From Anaeromyxobacter diazotrophicus (GTDB lineage Bacteria; Myxococcota; Myxococcia; Myxococcales; Anaeromyxobacteraceae), in NCBI RefSeq assembly GCF_013340205.1, contig NZ_BJTG01000007.1:124001-188000 (forward strand): 64,000 nt of DNA. Reading direction: 5' to 3'. The position numbers and the translations under genes are program-made. Below, piece after piece: positions 29,759 to 39,923 of the stretch. Position 1 is the first letter of the stretch; every line of letters begins with the position of its first letter. The notes beneath the pieces were generated by a model. The model ran no database searches. It was not told the DNA's origin and worked only from the letters and a program-made list of their open reading frames with translations.

Positions 29759-32161
29759 ATGCGCATCTCCTACCAGTGGCTGTCGGAATACGTCGACGGG
29801 CTCCCCGCGCCGGAGGAGCTGGCGCGGCGGCTCACCGCGGTCGGGCTGGAGGTCGAGGCGGTCGAGCGCCGCGGCGGGGAGCTCGGCGGGGTGATCGCCG
29901 CGCGCATCGTCGCCTCGGAGAAGCACCCCAACGCCGAGAAGCTGTCGGTCACCCGCGTCGACGCGGGGCAGGGCGAGCCGCTGCAGGTGGTGTGCGGCGC
30001 GAAGAACTACCAGGTGGGCGACGTGGTCCCGCTCGCCACGGTGGGCGCGACGCTCCCGGGCGGGGTGACGATCGGCAAGGCCAAGCTGCGCGGCGTCGAG
30101 TCGTCCGGGATGCTGTGCTCGGCCAAGGAGCTCGGGATCGACGCCGACGCCTCGGGCCTGCTCATCCTCCCGCGCGAGGTCCAGCCCGGCACCCCCATCG
30201 CGAAGGCGCTCGGCCTCGACGACGTGCTGCTCGAGGTGAACGTCACGCCGAACCGGCCCGACGCGCTCTCCCACCTCGGGATCGCGCGCGAGGTGGCGGC
30301 CTTCCTGGGCCGCCCGGTGAAGCCGCCCGCGCCGCGGCTCGTCGAGGGGGGCGGGCCGGCCGGCGACGCGGTCCGCGTCCGCGTCGAGGCGCCCGACCGG
30401 TGCCACCGGTACGCGGCCCGCGTCATCGAGGGGGTGAAGATCGGCCCCTCGCCGGCGTGGCTGGCGCGGCGGCTCGAGGCGTGCGGGGTGCGCTCCATCT
30501 CCAACGCCGTGGACGCCACCAACTACGTCCTGCTCGAGCTCGGGCACCCGCTGCACGCCTTCGACCTCGACCAGGTGGCCGGGCACGAGATCGTCGCGCG
30601 CACCGCCCGCCCGGGCGAGAAGCTCACCACGCTCGACGGCAAGGAGCGCGCGCTCGACCCGGAGGACCTGCTCATCGCCGACCGCGACCGCGGCAGCGCG
30701 CTCGCCGGGGTCATGGGCGGCGGCCACTCGGAGATCACGCCCGGCACCACCCGGCTGCTGCTCGAGTCGGCCTGGTTCGCGCCGGCCGGGATCCGGCGCA
30801 CCGCGCGGCGCCACGGCCTCAAGACCGAGGCCTCGTACCGGTTCGAGCGCGGGGCCGATCCGGGCATGGTGCTGCCGGCGCTGGACCGCTGCGCCGCGCT
30901 CATCGCCGAGCTGACCGGAGGGCAGGTCCGGGCCGGCGTGGTCGACGCGCACCCGCGGCCGGCGCGCCGGCTCGAGGTGCCGATGCGCTGGGCGCGCCCA
31001 GCCGAGGTGCTCGGGGCGCCAGTGCCCCCCAGCGAGGCGCGGTCGATCCTGGCCGGCCTCGGCTTCGCCGTGCTGCGCGAGGACGGGGAGGGGGCCACCT
31101 TCGCCGTCCCGAGCTGGCGCCAGGACGTCGCGCTGGAGGAGGACCTCATCGAGGAGATCGTCCGGAGCCGCGGCTTCGAAAGCATCCCGGAGACCCTGCC
31201 GCGCCTGGCGCTCGACACCCCCGGGCTCCCCGAGGAGGCGCGGGTCACCGCCCGGGTCCGGGAGGCGCTCGAGGCGGCCGGCTTCAGCGAGGCGGTGAGC
31301 TTCAGCTTCGTGCCGCCCGCCGACCTCGCCGCCTACGATCCGGCGGGGCGCCCGGTGCTGCTCGAGAACCCCATCAGCGCCGAGCTGTCGGCCATGCGGA
31401 CGGGCGTGCTGCCGTCGCTGCTCCGCGCCGCCGAGCGCAACCTCCGCCAGCGCGTGGAGGACGTGCGGCTGTACGAGGTCGCGCGCGCCTATGGCCGCGG
31501 CCCGGGCGAGGGCGACGCCCCGGCCGACGAGTGGACCGAGGTGGCCGGCGTGCTGCTCGGGCGCCGCAGCCCCACCGGCTGGGCCGCGCCGGCCGACCGG
31601 GTGGACCTCTACGACGCCAAGGCCGCGCTGGAGGGCGTGCTCGAGGCGCTCGGGATGGCGGTGCCGCGCTGGGCGGCGCGCCCGGAGCCGTGGTCCCACC
31701 CGCGGGCGAGCGCCGCCCTGGTCGGCATGCGGGAGGCGGTGCTCGGCACCGCCGGGGAGCTGCACCCCCGGGTGGCCCAGGCCTTCGGCCTGCCGCGCGG
31801 GACCTTCGCCTTCCGGCTCGACCTGGCCGCGCTGCAGGCGCACGCCGAGCTCGTGCCGCGGTACCGCGGCGTGCCGCGCTTCCCGGCGGTGCTGCGCGAC
31901 CTCGCGGTGGTGGTGGCGGACGAGGTGAAGGCGGGGGCGGTGGTGGCCGCGGTCGAGGAGGAGGAGCTGGTGGAGGACGTCACGCTCTTCGACGTCTACA
32001 CCGGCGCCCCCTTGCCCGCCGGCAAGAAGAACCTCGCGCTGGCGCTGCGGTACCGGGTGCCGGACCGGACCCTCACCGACGCCGAGGTCGACGCCGCGCA
32101 CGGGCGGATCGTGGCGCGGCTGCGCGAGGACCCCATCATCCGCGCCGAGCTGCGCGGGTAG
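29759..32161 (+). CDS. pheT: Phenylalanyl-tRNA synthetase, beta subunit
   Basis: An 800-residue subunit of normal length. Domains: B1/B2 with the EMAP-type tRNA-binding region (about 40-150, KHPNAEKLSVTRVDAG), B3/B4 editing domain (about 210-400, SNAVDATNYVLLELGHPLHAFD), B5 (about 405-475), the catalytic-like B6/B7 core (about 480-690) and the C-terminal ferredoxin-fold anticodon-binding domain (about 705-800, RYRGVPRFPAVLRDLAVVV). The start at 29759 gives the standard MRISYQWLSEYVD. Confidence 0.98.
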   Translation: MRISYQWLSEYVDGLPAPEELARRLTAVGLEVEAVERRGGELGGVIAARIVASEKHPNAEKLSVTRVDAGQGEPLQVVCGAKNYQVGDVVPLATVGATLPGGVTIGKAKLRGVESSGMLCSAKELGIDADASGLLILPREVQPGTPIAKALGLDDVLLEVNVTPNRPDALSHLGIAREVAAFLGRPVKPPAPRLVEGGGPAGDAVRVRVEAPDRCHRYAARVIEGVKIGPSPAWLARRLEACGVRSISNAVDATNYVLLELGHPLHAFDLDQVAGHEIVARTARPGEKLTTLDGKERALDPEDLLIADRDRGSALAGVMGGGHSEITPGTTRLLLESAWFAPAGIRRTARRHGLKTEASYRFERGADPGMVLPALDRCAALIAELTGGQVRAGVVDAHPRPARRLEVPMRWARPAEVLGAPVPPSEARSILAGLGFAVLREDGEGATFAVPSWRQDVALEEDLIEEIVRSRGFESIPETLPRLALDTPGLPEEARVTARVREALEAAGFSEAVSFSFVPPADLAAYDPAGRPVLLENPISAELSAMRTGVLPSLLRAAERNLRQRVEDVRLYEVARAYGRGPGEGDAPADEWTEVAGVLLGRRSPTGWAAPADRVDLYDAKAALEGVLEALGMAVPRWAARPEPWSHPRASAALVGMREAVLGTAGELHPRVAQAFGLPRGTFAFRLDLAALQAHAELVPRYRGVPRFPAVLRDLAVVVADEVKAGAVVAAVEEEELVEDVTLFDVYTGAPLPAGKKNLALALRYRVPDRTLTDAEVDAAHGRIVARLREDPIIRAELRG

Positions 32162-32170
32162 GGCAGGGGC

Positions 32171-32653
32171 ATGGGCGCGCCAGAGGCCGAGCCGGCCGCC
32201 GCAGCGCGGGTGCCAGGCGCCCGGGCGGCGCTCGGCTTCGCGCTCGCCGCCGCCGCCGCCTCGTGGAACCCCTTCGCCGCGCCGTTCGGGCTCGTGGTCG
32301 GGATCGCCGCGTCCGTCCTGGCCTGGCGCGCCTTGCGGCGAGCGGGCGCGCGGCGGCGGATCCCGGCGGCGGCGCTGGGGCTCGGGCTGGTCGCGGCGAT
32401 CGCCAGCGCCGCCGTGCTGGCGGTCACCGCCGGCAGCGTGGGCGCGGACCTGCCCGGCCAGCCGGTGCTGAAGGCGCGCACCACCGAGGAGCTCGATCGC
32501 ACGCTCGCCGAGGCGGCGGCGCGGACGCGGGCCGAGCGGGAGCGGGCGCGGGCGGAGCTCCAGCGCTTCGGCGGGACCGCGCGCGAGGGCGGCGGCGCCC
32601 CGCCCGCCGCGCCGGACGGGGGCCCGGAGGCCCTCGCTCCGGACGCACGGTGA
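32171..32653 (+). CDS. Small membrane protein between pheT and ihfA
   Basis: A 160-residue protein. Two or three hydrophobic helices (ALGFALAAAAASWNPFAAPFG, split across residues about 19-45, and AAALGLGLVAAIASAAVLAV at about 68-87) are followed by a charged helix likely to coil (TTEELDRTLAEAAARTRAER, about 103-122) and a Gly/Ala/Pro tail. Starts 9 bp after pheT. No family recognised; it resembles DUF4190-like two-helix proteins only in layout. Confidence 0.6.
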   Translation: MGAPEAEPAAAARVPGARAALGFALAAAAASWNPFAAPFGLVVGIAASVLAWRALRRAGARRRIPAAALGLGLVAAIASAAVLAVTAGSVGADLPGQPVLKARTTEELDRTLAEAAARTRAERERARAELQRFGGTAREGGGAPPAAPDGGPEALAPDAR

Positions 32654-32671
32654 ACTCGCGCGGCGGGGTGT

Positions 32672-32700
32672 TTGACAGGTCCTGGTGATTCAGCTAACAA
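32672..32700 (+). promoter_or_regulatory. Sigma-70 promoter of ihfA
   Basis: TTGACA, 17-bp spacer, TAACAA, 51 bp before the ihfA start codon. Perfect -35 and ideal spacing. Confidence 0.8.
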
Positions 32701-32751
32701 TCGTCGGTACTTAGGCGCATCACCACCCGAAGGGTCCGCGAGAGGGCGATC

Positions 32752-33117
32752 GTGACCAAGGCCGACATCATCGAGAGCGTCTACGAGAAGGTGGGCTTCT
32801 CCAAGAAGGAAGCCGCCGAGATCGTCGAGATGGTCTTCGACACCATCAAGGAGACCCTCGAGCGAGGCGAGAAGATCAAGATCTCCGGCTTCGGCAACTT
32901 CATCGTGCGCGACAAGAAGAGCCGCGTGGGCCGGAACCCGCAGACGGGCGAGGAGATCGAGATCAGCGCCCGCCGCGTGCTCACCTTCCGGCCGAGCCAG
33001 GTGCTGAAGAACGCGCTCAACGCCAGCGCGGAGGCGGCCGAGGCCGCGCAGCAGGCCGCCGCCGCCGCCGCCGCCACGTCGGCGGGCGGGGGCTCCGGCA
33101 CCACCGGGCAGGGCTGA
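32752..33117 (+). CDS. ihfA: Integration host factor alpha subunit with Ala-rich tail
   Basis: A 121-residue HU/IHF-fold nucleoid protein. [20 protein letters not shown] at the start, [20 protein letters not shown] leading into the DNA-binding arm with the RxGRNPQTG motif (Pro that intercalates DNA) and [13 protein letters not shown] at the C-terminus. About 27 extra residues, Ala/Gln then Gly/Ser-rich, follow the normal end. Its position after pheST is the conserved place for ihfA in many Proteobacteria. GTG start; GAGAGG upstream. Confidence 0.95.
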   Translation: MTKADIIESVYEKVGFSKKEAAEIVEMVFDTIKETLERGEKIKISGFGNFIVRDKKSRVGRNPQTGEEIEISARRVLTFRPSQVLKNALNASAEAAEAAQQAAAAAAATSAGGGSGTTGQG

Positions 33118-33118
33118 C

Positions 33119-33154
33119 GGGCCCGCGGCCCGTCGCCGGGCCGTGCGGGGGCCC
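33119..33154. terminator. GC-rich nested hairpin at the ihfA/regulator convergence
   Basis: Nested inverted repeats (outer GGGCCCGC with GCGGGGGCCC, inner GGCCCG-TCGC-CGGGCC) directly after ihfA and 22 bp before the end of the convergent regulator gene. No T-tract on either side. Confidence 0.45.
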
Positions 33155-33175
33155 TGCGACCGGCGCGACCGCCGG

Positions 33176-34542
<1,367 letters not shown>

Positions 34543-34546
<4 letters not shown>

Positions 34547-36117
34547 CGGCCTCTCCCCGGCGCGGCCGCGGCCGGCGTGAGGGTGGGGGCGCGGTCCGCC
34601 TTCCAGGCCGGCACCGGCACGTACAGCGTGAACGCCGCGCCCTGACCGGGCGCGCTCTCCACCTCGATGCGCCCCTTGAGCGCCGCCGCGATCTCGCGGC
34701 AGATGGCGAGGCCGAGGCCGGTGCCCTTGCCCTTGGGCTTGGTGGACCAGAACGGCTCGAAGATGTGCTTGCGGTCCTCGGCGCCGATGCCCGGGCCGGT
34801 GTCCTGCACGGTGAGCGCGACCTGCTCGCCCGCCCGCCTGGCCCGGACGGTCAGCCGGCCGCCGTGGGCCATCGCGTCCACCGCGTTGGCGATGAAGTTC
34901 GTGAGCACGTGCCGCACCAGCGAGGGGTCGAGCGCGACGGTGCCCATCTCGGCCGGCACGTCGCGCTGCACCTCCAGCCGGCCGCGCGCCTCGGCGGAGA
35001 CGGTGAGCGAGAGCGCCTCGTCGAAGAGGGCGACGAGCTCGACCGGCTCGGGGGCGGGGGTGAGGGCGCGCGCCGAGTCGAGGAAGCGGCGGATGATGGA
35101 GGTCATCCGCCGCACCTCGCCCTCGATGACGAGGAGCTGCTCGCGCATGTCGGGCGGGCAGGCGGGCGCGCGCGCCAGGAGCTGGACGTGGCCGCTGATG
35201 GCGTTGAGCGGGTTGCCGAGCTCGTGGGCGATGGTGCCCGAGAGCTGCCCCAGCGCCGCCAGCTGCTCCTTGGCGGTGAGGTCGCGCCGCGCCTCGACGA
35301 GCAGGTCGTTCAGCTCGGCCAGCGCGCGGTTCTTCCGCGCCAGGTCGGCGGTGGCGTCGTCCACCTTCTCCTGGAGCTCCCGGCTGAAGCCGCGGACGCG
35401 CACCAGCATCGCGTCGAGGCCGCGCGCCACCGTGCCGATCTCGTCGTGCCGCTCGGCGCCGGGGATGGCGGGCGGCACGCCGGCGCCCGACTCCACCTGC
35501 GCCATCGCGGCGGCGAGCCGCGAGAGCGGGCGCGCCAGCATCCGGCTCAGGATGAGCGTGAAGGCGACCACCAGCACCAGCGCGCTGCCGAAGGTGACCC
35601 AGAGGAAGACGGTCCGCTCGCGGCCGGCGATGTGCTCCGCGTCCGCCACCAGCGCCTCGATCCGCACGCTGGCGATGGGACGGCCGAAGGGGTCGTTCAC
35701 CGGCTGATCCACCTGCGCCACCCGGCCGTCCTCGGTCTCGAGCAGCCGCGCCTGCGGCTGGGCCGAGAAGACGACGTCGCGCTGGTCGAAGGTGGTCTCC
35801 GGGCCGTTCTTGCCGAAGGTGATGCGGACCACGTCGTCCTTGCCCGGCCGCCGGATGGCGAGCTCGGCCAGCCGGAGGCCGCGGTGGCGCGCCAGCGCGG
35901 CGGCGAGGCGGGCGGCGATGCGGGTGCGATCGGTCTCGCGCAGCTCGCGCCCGAGGTCGATCTCGGAGACCACCGACCGCGCCACCTCCACCGTGCGCTC
36001 GCGGATGCCCTCCTCCACCGCCCGCGCCGCGATCGACTCGCCCAGGTAGGCGGCGACGGCCAGGGTGACGACCAGGATGGCGCCGAAGAGGGCGGTGATC
36101 TGGAGGCGCAGGGACAC
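34543..36117 (-). CDS. Membrane sensor histidine kinase (NtrB/ZraS-like)
   Basis: A 524-residue kinase. First membrane helix near residues 6-25 ([20 protein letters not shown]), a periplasmic region of about 150 residues of unrecognised type, second helix ([20 protein letters not shown], about 180-199), HAMP (to about 250), coiled coil, dimerisation helix with [12 protein letters not shown] (His about 298) and a full HATPase (N-box [28 protein letters not shown]). GTG at 36117 places the first helix at the N-terminus; longer in-frame sequence lacks similarity. It phosphorylates the regulator encoded next. Confidence 0.95.
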
Positions 36118-36138
36118 GGTCGGGTTAGAGTAACAGGG

Positions 36139-36438
36139 GTGCGCCTCACCGTCTGCCGCCTCGCCGATCTCCCCGCGCACCAGGGTTACCTGGTGGAGGT
36201 CGCCGGCGAGGCGATCGCGCTCTTCCGCGTCGGGGACGAGGTGCACGCGGTCGAGAACGGCTGCCCGCACCGCGGCGGCCCGCTGGCCTTCGGCGACCTG
36301 CGCGGCGGCACCGTCTTCTGCCCGCTGCACGCCTGGGGCTTCGACGTGCGGACCGGCCGCTGCGACGAGTTCCCGGAGGCCTCGCTGCGCACGTTCGCCG
36401 TCCACGTCGAGGGCGACGAGGTGCAGATCGAGTTATGA
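36139..36438 (+). CDS. Small Rieske [2Fe-2S] protein
   Basis: A 99-residue ferredoxin-like protein consisting of one Rieske domain: CPHRGG and, 16 residues later, CPLHAW supply the two Cys and two His cluster ligands. It resembles NirD and the small Rieske ferredoxins that deliver electrons to oxygenases or reductases. GTG start, 22 bp from the divergent kinase start. It heads a run with queD, a folE-like gene, an SDR and a FAD oxidase, so it may serve a redox step there. Confidence 0.88.
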   Translation: MRLTVCRLADLPAHQGYLVEVAGEAIALFRVGDEVHAVENGCPHRGGPLAFGDLRGGTVFCPLHAWGFDVRTGRCDEFPEASLRTFAVHVEGDEVQIEL

Positions 36439-36451
36439 AGGGGTCCACCGC

Positions 36452-36844
36452 ATGAGCCTCCCCATCGACTACGCCGACGCGCGGCGGGCCCGCCTCGACG
36501 TCGAGTTCTACTTCGCCGCCGCCCACCGGCTGCCCCGCTACGACGGGCCGTGCTTCCGGATGCACGGCCACAACTACCGGCTGTTCGTGGCGGTGGAGGG
36601 CGCCGTGGACCCGGCGAGCGGGATGGTGGCCGACTTCGGCCGCATCCAGGCGGTGGTGCAGGAGCAGGTGCTCGCGCGCGTCGACCACCGCACGCTCAAC
36701 GACCTGCTCGAGAACCCCACCGCCGAGAACATCGCGCGCTGGGTGTACGAGCTGCTCGCGCCGCATCTGCCTGGCCTGTGCGAGGTGCGCCTCTACGAGA
36801 TCCCCGGCTGCTGCGTCACCTACCGGGGTGAGCGTGCCGGGTAG
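36452..36844 (+). CDS. queD: 6-carboxy-tetrahydropterin synthase / PTPS family protein
   Basis: A 130-residue tunnel-fold enzyme. Zn ligands: AAAHRL and the HGHNY pair; the nucleophilic Cys is in CFRMHGH (the Cx3HGH spacing of QueD rather than the longer spacing of animal PTPS); DHRTLNDLL, PTAENIARW and a final YEIPGCCVTY are conserved. It converts dihydroneopterin triphosphate, the FolE product, to 6-carboxy- or 6-pyruvoyl-tetrahydropterin. The next gene, folE-like, overlaps it by 17 bases. Other preQ0 genes (queC, queE, queF) are not in view. Confidence 0.9.
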   Translation: MSLPIDYADARRARLDVEFYFAAAHRLPRYDGPCFRMHGHNYRLFVAVEGAVDPASGMVADFGRIQAVVQEQVLARVDHRTLNDLLENPTAENIARWVYELLAPHLPGLCEVRLYEIPGCCVTYRGERAG

Positions 36845-37541
36845 GGCGCGGCGCGCGCGCCGCCCGGCGGGCCGCGCGGAGCGCGGTGGCCCGCGGGCGC
36901 GCGCCGCGGGCGCGGTGGGCGCCTTCCTCGACGCCGTCCTCCCGGCCGAGGTCCGTGCCGATTCCGACCTCGATGGCACGCCCGCGCGCGTGGCCGAGGC
37001 CTGGCTCGAGGACCTCGTCGACGGGTACCGGCAGGACCCGGCGGCCCTGCTCGCCGGCGCCATGCCGGCCCGCGGGCGCGACCTCGTGGCGGTGACCGGC
37101 ATCGACTACCACTCGATGTGCCCGCACCACCTGCTCCCCTCGCGCGGCGTGGCGCACGTCGCCTACCTGCCGGGTGGCCGCGTGATCGGGTTCGGCCAGC
37201 TGGCGCGGCTGGTGGACTGCTACGCGCACCGGCTCGTCCTCCAGGAGGACCTGGCGCGCCAGGTGGCGGAGGCGCTGGTGCTGCACCTCGGCGCGCGCGG
37301 CGCCGCCTGCGTGCTCGACGCCGAGCAGTCCTGCCTCACCGTGCGCGGCGAGCGGCGCCGGGGGGCGCGCGCGCACGCGCAGTGCTTCCTGGGCGAGCTC
37401 GCCGACGACGCGCGGCTGCAGGCGCGGTTCAGGAGCCTGGTGGAAGGCGGGGCGCGGCGGCGGGGGGCGAGCCCCCGCCCTACCGGCGCGGCAGCCGGGT
37501 CGAGGTCGCGGTCGGGGTCGAGATCGGGGTCGCGGTCGTGA
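36828..37541 (+). CDS. folE: GTP cyclohydrolase I-like protein with altered active-site His
   Basis: A 237-residue FolE-family protein. TPARVAEAWLEDLVDGY, YHSMCPHHLLPSRGVAHVAY, VIGFGQLARLVD and RLVLQEDLARQ match the family; Zn ligands Cys and His in MCPHHL and the later Cys in AEQSCLTVRG are present. In typical FolE this last block reads AEHxC, the His being catalytic; here it is Gln. The Arg-rich N-terminus (1-25) is atypical. The last 28 residues or so come from the 25-nt palindrome and a GGTCGN array and are probably not functional. GTG start inside queD; stop overlaps the SDR start (GTGA). Confidence 0.85.
   Translation: MSVPGRARRARRPAGRAERGGPRARAAGAVGAFLDAVLPAEVRADSDLDGTPARVAEAWLEDLVDGYRQDPAALLAGAMPARGRDLVAVTGIDYHSMCPHHLLPSRGVAHVAYLPGGRVIGFGQLARLVDCYAHRLVLQEDLARQVAEALVLHLGARGAACVLDAEQSCLTVRGERRRGARAHAQCFLGELADDARLQARFRSLVEGGARRRGASPRPTGAAAGSRSRSGSRSGSRS
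37459..37483. repeat. 25-nt palindromic repeat, copy 2 (inside folE 3' end)
   Basis: Exact inverse copy of 28179-28203 (begins GGCGGGGGGCGAG on the plus strand). It is translated as part of the nonconserved C-terminus of the folE-like protein. Confidence 0.75.
37497..37540. repeat. GGTCGN hexamer array, locus 2
   Basis: About seven hexamers between the palindrome and the GTGA junction of folE with the SDR gene; translated as alternating Ser-Arg and Ser-Gly at the folE C-terminus. It ends exactly at the SDR start codon. Confidence 0.8.
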
Positions 37542-38221
37542 GCGCCCTCGCCGGCAAGACCGCCGTCGTCACCGGCGGCGGCCGCGGGATCGGCCTCGCC
37601 ACCGCCCGGGCGCTCACCGCGCTCGGGGCGCGGGTGACCGTGTTCGCCCGCACCGCCCGCGAGCTGGAGGCGGCCGTCCAGGAGGGCGCGGCGGCGCTGG
37701 CGGTGGCGGGCGACGTCTCCCGCGAGGAGGACGTGGCGCGCCTCGCCGCCCGGCACGAGGGCGCGCTCGGGCCGTGCGACGTGCTCGTGAACTGCGCCGG
37801 GATCCTGGAGCGCGGCCTGGTCGAGGAGCTCTCGCCCGCGGCCTGGCGGGCCCAGCTCGAGGTGAACCTGACCGGCGCCTTCCTGTGCGCGCGGGCGGTG
37901 GTCCCGGGCATGAAGCGGCGCCGCGCCGGCCGCATCGTCAACGTCGCCTCCATCTCCGGCACGATCGGCGGGGATCGCGCCAGCGCCTACCACGCCTCGA
38001 AGTGGGGCCTCGTCGGGCTCACGAAGTGCCTGGCCGAGGAGCTGCGCGAGCACGGCGTGCAGTGCCTGGCGGTCTCCCCCGGCTCGGTCGACACGGACAT
38101 GCTGAAGCAGACGCCCTTCCCGCCGCAGCTGCGGCCGGAGGAGGTGGCGAAGGTCATCGCCTGGTGCGCCGGCGAGGCGCCCGCAGGGATGACCGGCGCC
38201 AACGTGGAGGTGTTCGGATGA
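37538..38221 (+). CDS. Short-chain dehydrogenase/reductase
   Basis: A 227-residue classical SDR. Cofactor motif TGGGRGIGLA (residues about 13-22), NCAG (about 87), catalytic Ser in NVASISG and the YHASK Tyr/Lys pair (about 150). NAD(P)H-dependent oxidoreductase of unknown substrate. It follows queD and folE-like genes with GTGA overlaps on both sides, so a pterin substrate (a sepiapterin- or pteridine-reductase-like role) is possible but not shown by any residue. Confidence 0.92.
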   Translation: MSALAGKTAVVTGGGRGIGLATARALTALGARVTVFARTARELEAAVQEGAAALAVAGDVSREEDVARLAARHEGALGPCDVLVNCAGILERGLVEELSPAAWRAQLEVNLTGAFLCARAVVPGMKRRRAGRIVNVASISGTIGGDRASAYHASKWGLVGLTKCLAEELREHGVQCLAVSPGSVDTDMLKQTPFPPQLRPEEVAKVIAWCAGEAPAGMTGANVEVFG

Positions 38222-39666
38222 GGGACGCGAAGATCCTGGCCGCCGCGGCGGCCGCGCTGCGGGAGCCGGCGGGCCCGGGCGCGGCGCTGGCACCGCAGCG
38301 GGTGCAGGCGGAGCCGGAGCAGCTCGAGCCCTACGGGCGCGACGAGTCGGATCTCGGCACCCACCTGCCCGACCTCGTCGTCCTGCCGGAGAGCGCGGCC
38401 GAGGTGCAGCGGGTCCTGGCGGTGGCGGCGCGGCACCGGCTGCCGGTCACGCCCATCGGCGCGCGCAGCGGCCGCTCCGGCGGGGCGCTGCCGCTCGCGG
38501 GCGGGATCGCGCTCTCCCTGGAGCGGATGAACCGCATCCTCGACATCCGGCCGGAGGACCTCACCGCGCGGGTCCAGCCCGGCGTCGTGACGGGCGTGTT
38601 CCAGGCCGAGGTGGAGAAGCACGGCCTCTTCTACCCGCCCGACCCGAACTCGCTCGACATGTGCTTCCTCGGCGGCAACGTGGCCGAGAACGCCGGCGGC
38701 CCCCGCGCGCTCAAGTACGGCGTCACCCGCGAGTACGTGCTCGGCCTGGAGGTGGCGCTGCCCACCGGCGAGCTCCTCCGCACCGGCAAGCAGACCATCA
38801 AGGGCGTCGCCGGGTACGACCTCACCGCGCTCTTCGTGGGCAGCGAGGGGACGCTCGGCGTCGTCACCGAGATCACCTTCAAGCTCCTGCCGCGGCCCCG
38901 GCACGTCTCGACGGCGCTGGTGGTGTTCCGCTCGGTGGAGGACGCGGCGCGCGCCATCTCGCGCGTGCTGGCGGCCGGGGTCATCCCGCGGGTCCTGGAG
39001 CTGCTCGACGACACCGCGCTCGCGGCCTGCGCCCGCACCGCCCCGTACAAGTTCCCCGCCGACGCGGGCGCGGCGGTGCTCATCGAGACCGACGGCAACG
39101 ACGAGGAGCAGGTCTTCGGGGAGATCGTGCGGGTGGCGGAGCTGGTGCAGGCCGACGCCTCGGGCGAGGTGATCGTCGCCCAGAACGAGGCGCAGCGCCG
39201 CGACATCTGGGAGACGCGCAAGAAGCTGTCGGTGAACCTGCGCGCGCTCCACCCGCTCAAGCTGTCCGAGGACATCGCCGTCCCGCGCTCGCGCATCCCG
39301 GAGATGGTGCGCCGGACGCGCGAGATCGGCGCCCGGCACGGGTTCCTCGTCGCCACCTACGGCCACGCCGGGGACGGCAACCTGCACGCGAACGTGCTCT
39401 TCGACCGCGAGGAGGATCGGCCGCGCGTCGAGGCGGCGGTGGGCGAGATCCTGCACGCCGCGGTCGACATGGGGGGCACCATCACCGGCGAGCACGGCGT
39501 CGGCCTCGCCAAGCGCGACTACCTCGTCTACGAGCAGGGCGAGGCGCAGGTCGCGCTGCAGCGGCGCCTCAAGGCGGTGTTCGACCCGCTCGGCATCATG
39601 AACCCGGGGAAGATCTTCCCCGAGCCGGAGGGCGCGAAGGGCGCCGCGGGAAAGGGCGTCGAGTGA
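38218..39666 (+). CDS. FAD-linked oxidase, GlcD/D-lactate dehydrogenase family
   Basis: A 482-residue flavoprotein. FAD-binding type 4 (PCMH) domain about 45-220 (LPVTPIGARSGRSGGALPLA, GGNVAENAGG, GEGTLG-like VGSEGTLGVVTEITFKLL) and the C-terminal FAD-oxidase domain (KLSEDIAVPRSRI, YGHAGDGNLHANVLF, GEHGVGLAKRDYL, NPGKIFP). It oxidises a 2-hydroxy acid such as glycolate or D-lactate. Usual GlcE/GlcF partners are missing nearby. Overlaps the SDR by 4 bases; last gene of the run. Confidence 0.94.
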   Translation: MRDAKILAAAAAALREPAGPGAALAPQRVQAEPEQLEPYGRDESDLGTHLPDLVVLPESAAEVQRVLAVAARHRLPVTPIGARSGRSGGALPLAGGIALSLERMNRILDIRPEDLTARVQPGVVTGVFQAEVEKHGLFYPPDPNSLDMCFLGGNVAENAGGPRALKYGVTREYVLGLEVALPTGELLRTGKQTIKGVAGYDLTALFVGSEGTLGVVTEITFKLLPRPRHVSTALVVFRSVEDAARAISRVLAAGVIPRVLELLDDTALAACARTAPYKFPADAGAAVLIETDGNDEEQVFGEIVRVAELVQADASGEVIVAQNEAQRRDIWETRKKLSVNLRALHPLKLSEDIAVPRSRIPEMVRRTREIGARHGFLVATYGHAGDGNLHANVLFDREEDRPRVEAAVGEILHAAVDMGGTITGEHGVGLAKRDYLVYEQGEAQVALQRRLKAVFDPLGIMNPGKIFPEPEGAKGAAGKGVE

Positions 39667-39745
39667 ATCCTGCGCGATCTCGCGCAGATCCCAAAAAGGC
39701 GCCTCCTGACGAGAGTTTGACCTGCGCCAATTCGTCCGCCCCACC

Positions 39746-39774
39746 TTGACACACTGCGCGTCGAGGTGGATAAG
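39746..39774 (+). promoter_or_regulatory. Sigma-70 promoter of korAB
   Basis: TTGACA, 17-bp spacer, GATAAG in the 257-bp gap before korA; leader about 140 nt. Nothing else is recognised in this gap. Confidence 0.65.
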
Positions 39775-39923
39775 GGCTACCCGTTTCAGTCAGCGTGTTC
39801 GTTGCCCGGCTCAGGTCCTCGCCGGGAGTGGGCGCGCCGGGCCAGCTCGCGGGCCCTGCGCCGACAGGTGCGCCCGTCCGAACGTCGGTCGGCTCTAATT
39901 TCCCGAAGGAGAACAAGGGCGAC

